Part shown: one piece after another, positions 23,701 to 35,700 of the stretch
Position numbering within the stretch: the first letter of the stretch is position 1
How the letters are laid out: every line of letters begins with the position of its first letter
From: Mauremys mutica
Taxonomy: Eukaryota > Chordata > Testudines > Geoemydidae
DNA length: 64,000 bases
Direction: 5' to 3'
Assembly: GCF_020497125.1 (NCBI RefSeq)
Contig: NC_059072.1
Span: 304,748,781 to 304,812,780 of the forward strand
The notes under the pieces: model-generated
Told to the model about the DNA's origin: nothing
What the model saw: the letters and a program-made list of their open reading frames with translations, nothing else
Databases searched by the model: none
Made by a program: the position numbers and the translations under genes

Positions 23701-26700
23701 AACTGATGAGTGGAGTGCAGATGGGCTGTTGAATGACATAGATGCATATTTCCATTCTTCTTATGGTTTGCATTGGCTGGAAATACAGTGCATCAATCTT
23801 AACTCTAAGATAAGCCTACAGTGCATTTTAGTGGGAATATAGGTATGGGGTTTTTTTTTAAATGACTGCTAGGAATACTAGTGAAATAGTGTATCAGGAA
23901 TTTCAGATAGCTGTCCTATGACACATGCAAGCTTCTCTATGATAAGAAATTCAGTTCCCTGGTGGTCATTTACACTGTCCCTTTATCCTGTTCCGGTAAT
24001 GTAAAGGGGCCTTAAAAGTAAATGCTGACTTGATGGTCCGTTTATGCTGCAGAGCTGTGTAAACGGTGCTTTGTGTAAATGAGAAATGGGGTAGTCTGAC
24101 TAAGTTAATACATTTCTCACATACCTCTTCTACCACCACTCCCAACTTTTTTCAGAAATGGCTTTGGAGGAGAAAATGAGAAAATCTAACTCATCGGAAC
24201 AGATTTTAGAAGAAGGTGATGAAGGAAAAGGATCTTTTACAGACAATTTAAAGCTGTACACTCATGGACAGAACAAAAAAGTGTCTTCTTCAGGTAGGGG
24301 CAAGATATATGCATTACATGTATGAAATAAACTACGTACAGCACTGTAGTGGCAGTTTTGTAATGGCAATAGAAAAGATGAAGAGCAGTCCTACTATCAA
24401 CTCCCAGTAGTGCATGCCATTGTTAAGGGGAGAATGAAATGGACGTTATAATAATAAATAATAGAAATGTACAATTACAATAAAACCAAGACAGGAAGGA
24501 AATTCAGAGCTAAAGCTTTTCACTCTGTTGGGTTTTTGCATTGTAAGGTCTTAAACCAGTGATTGAGGAATCCATTTGGGATGTTAACAGTAAGAGTGGT
24601 AGAAAGCTTTTGTAACCAAACCTGAAATTCATCCCAAGCTTGTGCCTTGGGTTGAGCTTCCCAGAATTAAAACCCTCAGAATCAATTGCCACTTCTGAAA
24701 ATGTAGGCTTTAATGATTTATCTAAACAGAAACAAAATCTTCAGTCTCTTTAACATCATCTGTTGTGGGCTGAAGCTACAGATGGACCTGAACAAAATGC
24801 TCCCAAACTTTAGGAAAGTTCTGCTCCAAATCCAAAGTCACTGGTCAGGCCCTTTTATCAATAGCTGAAACCCATTCTGCTGCTCACCCTTCAAAAAAAA
24901 AAGTTGAAATACATTTGAACGCTTTTAAAGGGTCAAATTCTGGAGTCTTTACCCAGACATTGCTAAGATACTGATTTGTATCAGGGAATTTTGCCTGAGT
25001 AAGACCTGACAGTGCATGGAAGGATTTGGCTATAAATTTGGGATCTACATAATGAAGCTTTAGTTCTTTATTTCCTAATCTCGATGTTTATTTCCGTATT
25101 TGACTACATATATTTTTACTTGCAGAACCTGATCTTACTCTTGATGATGATACTATAAAGGGTATCCAGGGATTCGGGTACCAGAATTTGTTAAGTGAGC
25201 ACGATGAACAAGAACAACTGATGGCCAGGTCCAGAATGGCAGTTTTATATTGCATAATGCATAGCAGAAATGTACTTAATCTTAAGGTATACCTTTTAAA
25301 AATTACAACTGCACCCACTCTCCGTATTGCTATCCTTAATGGTCAACTGCTGCTTTCATTAGAAGCACAATTTCCCTGGGATTAATAACTTGGCTTTCTT
25401 AACTTAATCCACCTAGAACCTGGTATTAAAATTCTCAGTATTTGGCCACTTTTTAAAAATTAAAAATGGCAAAAATCATTTAAGATTTGTTTAGTAATTT
25501 TAGAGTAGTCTTAAGCTTGGTTGTTCTAGATGCGCATTTTTAATTCTCTTGCCTCACCTTGGTCTCCTTCTCTATTATCTATTTCCTCCCCTTTTTTACC
25601 CACACTCTTCTTCCGTTATGTTGTGTGTCTCTCCTCATTTTTCCGATGTACCTCATGATTTATGTGACATCTGCTGGCTCCCAGCACCTCCTGCAGTAGT
25701 GGACTGAGTTTGAACACACTGCTGCTTCTTCTCCTCCTGTAGTGCCATCCGATTGCTTCAGCATCGTGCAAGTAGGAGTGGCAAGATCCCGAAGGTGGGA
25801 AAAGGTGCCCAATCCTCTTTCTAGAACGCCAGAGACATGACAGTCCAAAGTTTCTAGAACCTTGCCTGGCATCAGTTCGGCCCTGTTATGTACTTGCTGT
25901 TTTTAATTATTTGTTTTCATGTAATGTATGGATCTGTTGAGTCAAAGCATTGACAACTGATCTGTCAGTATAATAATGCTTAATATTTATTCAACTATTT
26001 ATTATTGCTCCCTGTTTGTATTCAATCTGTAGTATCTGCTAGGTAGGTATAGTTTACTATGTAACTTTCATAGAAATGACTCATGAATTCTAGTTTACAA
26101 GGAAATAGTTACTGACATAAATAGATGTAAGGTTGTAGAGAAAAGTATATTAATGTATTGAGATTATAATGTATGATGTAATTAAATACCGTATCAAACT
26201 ATTTATACCAAGGGTGTAGACAAAGGTTATGCATGCAAATGTAACTTAATTTCTTGATTTGAGCCAAATCATAAATTCATATTTTTTTACCATAGCTTTT
26301 TGCATGGGGTTCCCTAGCTTTGAAAGAAAGGGCTTTCAAAAAAATGAAAAGAAGAAGTTTCACTTTCTAGGACTCTGGACCTCTGAGTTGCAAACATCAT
26401 GTGTACATCCCAGAACCTATTTAGCTAGACAGCCCCAGAGTACTCATTCCATGCACCTTAGGAAGATCACAGGAAAGAGCCCAGTGTATTTTGTACAAAG
26501 AGGGCATAATAAGAGATAAAAGTAGGAACTAGGCCATGCAGAGCATAGAAATTGGGAACAAATAGCTTAAATTTGATGCAAGAGGGAAGGGAAGATCAAT
26601 GAAGTGGGAACTGAGAGGCGAGGCAGACAAAGTTTTGAGTTGCCAATGTGGCCCTCAGCTAGGCGAATATTTTGATGCTCCTTGCATAATGATTTGATAC

Positions 26701-29700
26701 TGTCTCGTAGGACCTTTTTATAAACAAACTAGGGAAATACAACCTAGATGGAGCTGTTATAAGGTAGGTGCATAACTGGTTGGAAAACCATTCCCAGGCC
26801 TGGTCTACACTAGGACTTTAATTCGAATTTAGCAGCGTTAATTCGAACTAACCGCTCAACCGTCCACACCAGGAAGCCATTTAATTCGAACTAGAGGGCT
26901 CTTTAGTTCGAATTTGGTACTCCACCCCGACAGGTGGAGTAACGCTAAATTCGACATGGCTAGCTCGAATTAGGCTAGGTGTGGATGCAAATCAAACTTA
27001 GTAGCTCTGGGAGCTATCCCACAGTGCACCACTCTGTTGACGCTCTGGACAGCAGTCCAAGCTTGGATTCTCTGACCAGCCACACAGGAAATGACCCGGG
27101 AAAATTTGAATTCATTTTCCTGTCTGGGCACTTTGAATCTGACGTCCTGGCTGGACATCGGGGCGAGCTCCGCAGCACCTGCAATGATGCAGAGCTCTCC
27201 AGCAGAGGAGTTCATGTTATCTGTGAATAGAAAGAGGGACCCAGCATAGACTGACTGGGAACTCTTCGATCTGATCGGTGTGTGGGGCGAGGAGTCTGTG
27301 CTTTCGGAGCTGCGCTCCAAAACAGGGAATGCGAAGACCTACGAGAAGGTCTCCAAAGCCATGAGAGACAGAGGATACAGGCGGGATGCAACGCAGCGCC
27401 GCATGAAAATCAAGGACCCCAGACAAGGCTACCAAAAAATCAAAGCGGCAAACGGACGCTACGGCGCCTGCCACCACTGCCCCACCAGTGACCGTGGACT
27501 CTGACGATGGGACAGTGTCGACGGCCAGTTCCTCGGTGATGTTCGCGGACGGGGAAGATGAGGAAGGGTTTGTGGAGGACGAGGCAGGCGAGAGCGCTTA
27601 CAACGCTGGTTTCCCCGACAGCCAGGATCTATTCATCACCGTCACGGAGATCCCCCAACAACCCTCCCCGGCCATTAACCCGGACCCTGAATCAGGGGAA
27701 GGAGCAGTCGGAAAGTGCTTTAACCATGTTAACTTTTATTCTTAATATAACAGGAATCTTAACTGTGTGAAAAGGAGGTCTCTCTAGATATGGGGATAGA
27801 ACAGAAATCATCCTTGGAGATCTCCACGAAGCTCTCCTTGCGTTAATCGAAAAGCATCAGCAGGAGGTTCCTGGGGAGAGCTGCCTTATTGGGTGCTCCG
27901 TGGTAGCACAGTTTTCCGCGCAAGGCTTTCATGAGGTACTCAGGGAGCACTGCCTCCCCGAGCACGGCTGCATCGGGCCCTGGTTCGTGCTAGCTTTCAC
28001 GCAGCATGCGCTCTCTATCTCCTTCTATCACCTCTTCAGGGTGATCTTGCTCAGAGACTCCTGCATCTAATTAGGGTAATTACTGTAATTTTACGCCTGG
28101 TCCAAAGTATTTTTAAAAAATCTACGGGCAGACGGCATAGCACAGACTCAGCACGCAGCTGCGTGACGAGCGTAACGGAAAGCCAAAGAATATAATGGAC
28201 GCTCATGGAGGGAGGGGGGAATGAGGACGCAAGGTATCCCACAGTTCCTGCTGTCTCCGAAAAGTATTTGCATTCTTGGATGAGCTCCAAATGCTTCTAG
28301 GGTCAAACACAGTGTCTGCGGTGGGTCAGGGCATAGTTCGGCAATTTGCGCACACACCCCACCCACCACCAGAAGTGAAAACAATCCTCTGTTGACTCTT
28401 TTACATGTCACCCTATCTTTACTGAATGCTGCAGATAGACGCGATGGTGCAGCACTCAACACCAACATCCTTGCTCCCCCCACGCTATGGATGGCTGATG
28501 GTACAAAAAGATGGAAATCCGTCCTCATCATCAGCCTATTGGCACATGGGGCAGTGCAAAAGGGCTGGTAACCATGCCGACTAGCATCAGTAAGGTCAAT
28601 CAAGGGCGCCTGTCCCTAATTTTTGATGGCAGATGGTGCAATATGGCTGGTAACCGTCCTCATCATTGCAACAGGGGGCTGAGCTCCATCAGCCCCCACC
28701 CTTCATTGTAAATAAAAGATTCAATTGCCCCTGGACTAGCAGAGGGATGATGGGCTCCTTCATCCACACTCCTTAATGTCCTGCCTGGACTAGCATTGCA
28801 GCTGGAGGCTTCCTTCCACTCATTTCTCACAAACAAGTCACTGTGTCTTATTCCTGCATTCTTTATTACTTCATCACACAAGTGGGGGACAATGGTATGG
28901 TAGCCCAGGAAGGCTGGGGTAAGAACGGAATGAACAGGTGGTGTTGTTGCAGGAGCACCCCCTGTGAATAGCATACAGCTCATAATTTATGCAGGATCTG
29001 ACACAGAGCAGCTGTGCTCTCTGGTTCTATGATACAGTGGTTCTCTAGTACACTTGCCCATAATCTAGGCAGGACTGATTCTATTTTTAGATACCAAAAA
29101 GGAGGGATTGACTCAGGGAGTCATTCCCAATTTTTGCTTTTGCACCCCTGGCTGCTCGGCCAGGGGCACTTATGACAGCACCAAATGGGGCAGTGCAAAA
29201 GGACAGGTAACCATGCCCATCTTATTACCATCTTATTACCAATTTATGGTATGGTAGATGGTACAATATGGCTGGTAACCATCTCTGCTGTCATGCAAAA
29301 GCAAAAGCATGCTGCTGTGTAGCGCTGCTGGCCCGCCACTGTCAGCGGCATCTAGTACACATACGGTGACATACACAAAAGGCAAAACAGTGTCCATGGT
29401 TGCCACGCTATGGCGTATGCCAGGGCAATTCTGGGAAAACGGGCTTGAAATGATTGTCTGCCGTTGCTTTCCCAGAGGAAGGAATGACTGGCGACATTTT
29501 CCCAGAATCCACCGCGAAAATGATTTCTGCCCCAGCAGGCACAGGGGTCTCAACCCAGAATTCACAGAGACAGCCTAGACTCAGTTAATTGTTCGCAAAA
29601 ATGTATCTTTGCAAGGAATTCACTCCCTGTTTCCCATCTCACAGCTTCTCCCTCGCAGAGGCTGGCAAAGATTAGGTGGCGAAAGAAAAAGACAAGGGAC

Positions 29701-32700
29701 AAGATATTCGAGGAACGTATGGGCTGCTACCTAGCAGAGGCAGACCAGCAGAGCCAGTGGAGGGAGACCGTCTCTCTGTGCCAGCGCTCACACAGCGAAC
29801 GGGAGGAGAGGTGGCGTGAGGAAGACAAGCAGGCGACTGAAACAATGCTTGGACTAGTGAGGGAGCAAACGGACACGCTCAGGCGCCTTGTGGATGTTCT
29901 GCAGGACCGCAGGAGGACAGAGACACCCTGCAGTGTATCTGCAACCGCACTCCCCCGCCACAAAGTCCCATACCCCCCTCCCCGAAAATAATCAGGAGGA
30001 GGGGCGGCCGGGGATGTGAATACTGTCACTGCACCACAGCACAGTGCTCAAGTACCCAAAAGCTCTCATACCCTACATTTGCCGAAGTCCTTCACTTCCA
30101 GACTCACAGTAGTCCCAATCCCAGTCCCATCCCCTAACTGTCTATGTAATTAATAAAAATGCTTTGCTGTTAATTACTGTTTCCGTTATGTTTTTTCAAA
30201 GAAGACTGTGTTTGAATGGGGGGCGTGGGGAAGGGGGTGGTTAATTGCATAGGACAGTCACCTTTCCCAGGGTACAGACACGGGGGCAGGATCAGCAGCG
30301 GGTCACACACACGGTGCAGTCAGTAGGCACCCTGGTCGGTTTCTGGAGGTGGTTTCCAGGATCTGTGTGGGCGGGGGAGATGTGACTTTGCAGCGGGGGA
30401 GGGCGGTTACAGATCTTATACAGCGGTCCTTGTCCTGGACCGCTGAGTCACGCAGCTGAGGAATCTGTATCCGTCCTCCTCCACCACAAGGTCACATATC
30501 CGCCCGCACACAGAATTCCATAAAGAGGGATGGCAGGCTCCGTTGAAAGAAGCATTCCGGCACTGCGGACCGCTCTAGGAGCAGGAGCCTGTCATTCCTT
30601 GAGTTTAGAGGCGGTCTTTACATCACCACACACCCTACCCAGCACAGCCTGCGTCCCAGTTTCAACCCTTTCACGAAAAGTCATGAATAAAGAAACCTTT
30701 GTTAAGTAATAATGGGACATGTATTTTATTTTTACACGTGTGCTGGAAGTGGGGGTAACGGGGTGAACGGGGTATGTAACCGAAGAGGAGAGTCAACAGT
30801 AACTGGGTAAAGAAACAGGGGCAGGTTCAGCTTCTCTGTAAAGAAACTGAACAGTCACAGGTCACGCTGCTCACTGCTCGCTGGTATTTGAAGAGTTCCT
30901 TGTCGCTGTCCCAGGCGCCTGTATAGGGCTTCATGAGCAAGTGCATTAGCGGGCAGGCTGGGTCCCCGAGGATGACTATAGGCATCTGCACATCCACAAC
31001 AGTTATTTCGTGGTCCGGGAAGAAACTACCTTCCTGCAGGCGTCTGAGCAGCCCACAGTTCCTGAAAACACACGCATCATGAACCTTGCCCGGCCACCCG
31101 ACGTTGATGTTTGTAAAACGTCCCCTATGGTCCCCCAGTGCTTGCAGCACCATTGAAAAGTAGCCCAATTTCTCAGCAGCTGACTGTGGAAGAGGTGGAC
31201 GATAAAGTGCGAGGAGGAGAAAACGGCGATGATCGCAGCGGGCTCCGTGCTTGCAGTGCTGTGGCGTCCGCGCTGTCACTGACCAGAAAAGTGCACGAAC
31301 AGATTGCCCGCAGGCGCTTTCAAGGAGGGAGGGAGGGAGGTTGTGATTGACGGTTCAATGACGACACTTACCCAAAACCACCCTCGACACATTTCTCCCC
31401 CCAGCAGGCATTGGGGGCTCTACCCAGCATTCCAATGGGCAGCGGGGACTGCGGGAACTGTGGGATAGCTTCCCACAGTGCACCGCTTCCAAAGTCGACG
31501 CTGGCCCCGTGAATGTGGACTCAGAAATTCGAATTAGTGTATTTAGTATGGATACACAAATTCGACTTCATAAGGTCGAATCCACAAATTCGAACTAAGT
31601 TGATTCGAAATAGTCTTGTAGTGTAGACAAGGCCCCAGAGAGTACGTATTATTGGATTACAATCAAGCTGGAAGGGAATAACAAGTGGGAACTCACAGGG
31701 ATTGGTACTGGGTCTGCCTCTGTTCAGCATCTTCATCAGTGATTTAGAAAGTGTCATAAAGAGTATACTTATAAGGTTTGAAGACGATACTAAGCTGGGA
31801 GGGGTTGGTTGAAAGTGCATTGGAAGATAGGATTAAAATTCAAAATGATCTAGACAAACTGGAGAAATGGCCTGAAGTAAATAGGGTGAAATTCAATGAG
31901 GACAAATGCAAAGTACTCCACTTACGAAGGAACAATCAGTTGTACACACACAAAATGGGAAATGACTGCATAGAAAGGAGAACTGTGGAAAGGGATCTGG
32001 GGTTTATAGTCACAAGCTAAATATGAGTCAACAGTATAAAACTTTTGCAAAAAAGCGAACATAATTCTGGGATATATTAGCAGGAGTATTGTAAGCAAGA
32101 CACGCTGATAAGGCATCAGCTGGAGTATTGTGTCCAGTTCTGGGCACCACATTTCAGGAAAGACGTGGACAAATTAGAGGAAGTACAGAGGAGAGCAACA
32201 AAAATGATTAAAGGTCTAGAAAAATGATCTATGAAGAAAGATTGAAAAAAATGGGGTTTGTTTAGTCTGGAGAACAGAAGGCTGAGAGGGGACATGATAA
32301 CAGTTTTCAAGTACATAAAAGGTTACTAGAGGGAGGCGGTAGAAATATTGTTTTTGTTAACCTCTCAGGATAGGACAAGAAGCAATGGGCTTTAATTGCA
32401 GTAAGGAAGGTTTAGGTTGGACATTAGGAAAAACTTCCTAACTGTCAGGATAGTTAAACACTGGAATAAATTGCCTAAGGAGGTTGTGGAATCTCCGTCA
32501 CTGAAGGTTTTTAAGAACAGGTTAGACCAGGGATCAGCAACCTCTGGCATGCGGCTCGCCACAGTAAGCACCTGGAAGGCCGGGCTAGTTTGTTTACCTG
32601 CCGCATCGGCAGGTTCATCCGATCACGGCTCCCACTGGCCACGGTTCACCGTCCCAAGCCAATGGGGGTGGCAGAAAGCGGCATGGGTGAGGGATGTGCT

Positions 32701-35700
32701 GGCCGTGGCTTCCTGCCACCCCCATTGGCCTGGGACTTTGAACTGCAGCCAGTTGGAGCCACAATCGGACGAACCTGCCAACGCGGCAGGTAAACAAACT
32801 GGCCCAGCCCGCCACCGTACTTACCCTGGTGAGCCGCCTGCCAGAGGTTGCCAACCCCTGGGTTAGACAAACACCTGTCAGGAATAATCTAGTCCTGCCT
32901 TGCGTGCAGGAGATCGGACTAGATAACCTAAAGTCCCTTCCAGTCCTACACTTCTATGATTCTATGTATCTATCAATGGAGTCATGTTGCTGATTTGTCT
33001 AATTATTTTTTTAATGATAAATCTTTTAAATTAAGGCCTGGTGGAGCCTGTTCTTAGCTCGTTTTTTTTCCTCTTGATAAAAAATGTTGATTTTTATTTA
33101 GTTAATATATCTTTTCTACTGCTTATGTCTTCTAGGGCTATTTTCTGACTCTCCTTCCAGACCTTACACCTTTAGTCGACACTTTGGTGTATCTTAACCT
33201 GTCATTCAATGACTTACACTTTTTTCCCAGGGAGGTATGTACCAGTTATTTTCCTTATTGTTATTAAGGGTAAAACTGTAAGACAGCCTGAATTTTTATA
33301 ATTTAATATTAAACTAAACATAAAAAAAATAACTTTCAAACAACGATATAATAAGAGATGCAAATTGCATAGCTCAGATATTGGAAAAACATCATTCCTT
33401 TACTTTTCTGGTTATTTATGGGATAGTAAGAATCAATGTGAGCCTGGAAAGATTCCAACAAGATTTAGAAATACCTCTGCATCTGTGTCTGAAGATCTCA
33501 TTCCAATCTTGCTTTATACTAGTGTCACTCAGTTGACTTCAATGGGAAGTTATTCCTAATTTAAATTTATCTTCATTTATAGAGCACCAATCTATGGGTT
33601 GATATTAATATTACACACACAAAATACTCTGAAAGAACCTTAATCCAGTTGCAAAGTCAAGCACTCAAAAGTTAGGAAATTCCAGAAATAAAATTGCCTG
33701 TGCAATCTTAATTCAACTCCCTTGTGCATATGCTAAGATCCAGTCCTCAATTACATGATCTCCTCTTATTCACTCCCAGTGGAGCATAAGGCGTCAACCA
33801 TTCTCCTCCATTCATTTCGTTCTTGAGCGAGGCAGCAAATTTCATCCCACTTCATTCCCATGCCTTTCATTTCCTCTTCAATGGTCCTTCGCCACGTCCC
33901 CAATGGTCTACCTCTCCTCCTTCTTCCTTGTGGTGTCCATCGTAGGGCAATATGAGGGTGTCTATCAGCACCCATTCTCAACACATGCCCCAACCATCTC
34001 CATCTTCGTTGTTTGGCTTCATCCACTATGTTGTTAATGCCCGTTAATCGGCTCACTTCAACATTGGTGATACGCTGCGGCCAGTGTATGTTAAGAATTC
34101 GCCTAAGATACCTTCCTTCAAAACCCCAAAGCCGACTTTCTATCTTCTTGTTGGTCCTCCATGTTTCTGCCGCATAAAGCAACACAGAGCAGATGTTCGA
34201 CCTGTAGATCTCTACCTTGGTTTTCATTTGCAAGATGGCCGACCTCCAAATGTTCTGAAGTCTATAGAATGCAGTTGCTGCAGGACCGATTCTGGTAGAT
34301 ATCTCCTTCTGAATATTACCATCAGCCGATATGTAACTACCAAGATATTTAAAATCGTTCACCTCCTCCAATTCTACGTCACATACTACTGTCGTCGTCG
34401 AGCTGGCTGTTTTTACTTTCATTGTTTTGCTCTTACCGGCGTGGATATTAAGTCCCACGCACCTTGCTGCTATACGTACTCTATCAGTCTTCTCTTGGAG
34501 GTCCATCTGAGAGCTTGAAATCAGGGTGATGTCATCCGCAAAGTCACAATCTTCAATATGACCAGAGGGTCCCCATGCGATCCCTCTTGGCCTATCTTCG
34601 GTGGCTTTCCGCATCACCCATCCGCACAACCCTCCTCCTTTCACATCTTGGGCTTGGGACCAAGCAACGGCGGAGTTCAATTACATGATCACATACTACT
34701 TTTTCCACAGGATCCGTGCCTCATTCAGTGCACAGGATGGACAGTACTCAACTAATAAGCAGCTAGTCAATATTTTTTTCTCCTCATTGTTCAGTGTGTG
34801 GCTGTAGGATTTACTTACCGCACATTATTCAAATCCTACTCTGAAGTCAGAAGTATTAAATTTCTCAGGGGCTTTGTATAACGCCCAGAACTATAGCATC
34901 TGAGTGTTTCACAAACATTGATGACTTGATTTTCACCACAGTTCTGTGAGATGAATGGGTATTTATTATCCCTATTCTGCAGATGGAGAGCTGAGGCACA
35001 AAAAGATTAAAGTCACAACTATCCACTAATTTTGGGAGCCCAGTTTGTGATCCTGGAACCTGATTTTACAGAGTATTTACCATTATAGAGCACAGTATAT
35101 GTATGTTTAGGGCCCTGCCAAATTCACGGTCCATTTTGGTCAATTTCATGGTCATAGGATTTTAAAAATCGTAAATTTCATGATTTCAGCTATTTAAATG
35201 AGAAATGTCATGGTGTTGTTATTGTAGGGATTACGACCCAAGAAGGAGTTGGGGAGGGGGTCACAAGGTTATTGTAGGAGGGGTTGCAGTACTGCTACCC
35301 TTACTTCTACGCTGCTGCTGGCAGAGGTGCTGCCTTCAGAGCTGGGCAGCTGGAGAGCGGTGGATGCTGGTTGGGACCCCATCTCTGAAGCAGAGCCGCC
35401 TCCAGCAGCAGCATAGAAGTAAGGATGGCATGGTATGGTATTGCCACCTTTACTTCTGTGCTGCTGCCTGCACAGCTGGGCCCTCAGTCAGCAGCCACCA
35501 CTCTCCAGCTGCCCAGCTCTGAAAGCAGCAGCGCAGAAGTAAGGATGGCATGGTATGGTTTTTGCCACCCTTACTTCTGTGCTGCTGCTGGCGGGGAGCT
35601 ACCTTCAGAAATGGGCGCCTGGCCAACAGCCGTCACTCTCTGGTCACCCAGCTCTGAAAGCAGCACCAAAGTAAGAATGGTAATACTGTGACCTCCCACC

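Larger units (their letters stand above)
26797..31634. mobile_element. PIF/Harbinger transposon, 4838 bp, internally damaged
   Basis: The termini GGCCTGGTCTACACTA and TAGTGTAGACAAGGCC are inverted with one mismatch. A 3-bp duplication CCA (26794-26796 and 31635-31637) matches the 3-bp targets of PIF/Harbinger. Subterminal regions are rich in TTCGAATT-like motifs on both sides. Inside are two convergent genes, a Myb/SANT-like protein (+) and a DDE transposase (-), both broken. The middle (28.4-29.3 kb) has repeated GGTAACCAT-type segments. Confidence 0.92.

Noticed and set aside
33766..34680. Host gene encoding a 304-residue protein
   Set aside because: It has reverse-transcriptase motifs, lies antisense in an intron, and is bounded by a 14-bp target duplication.
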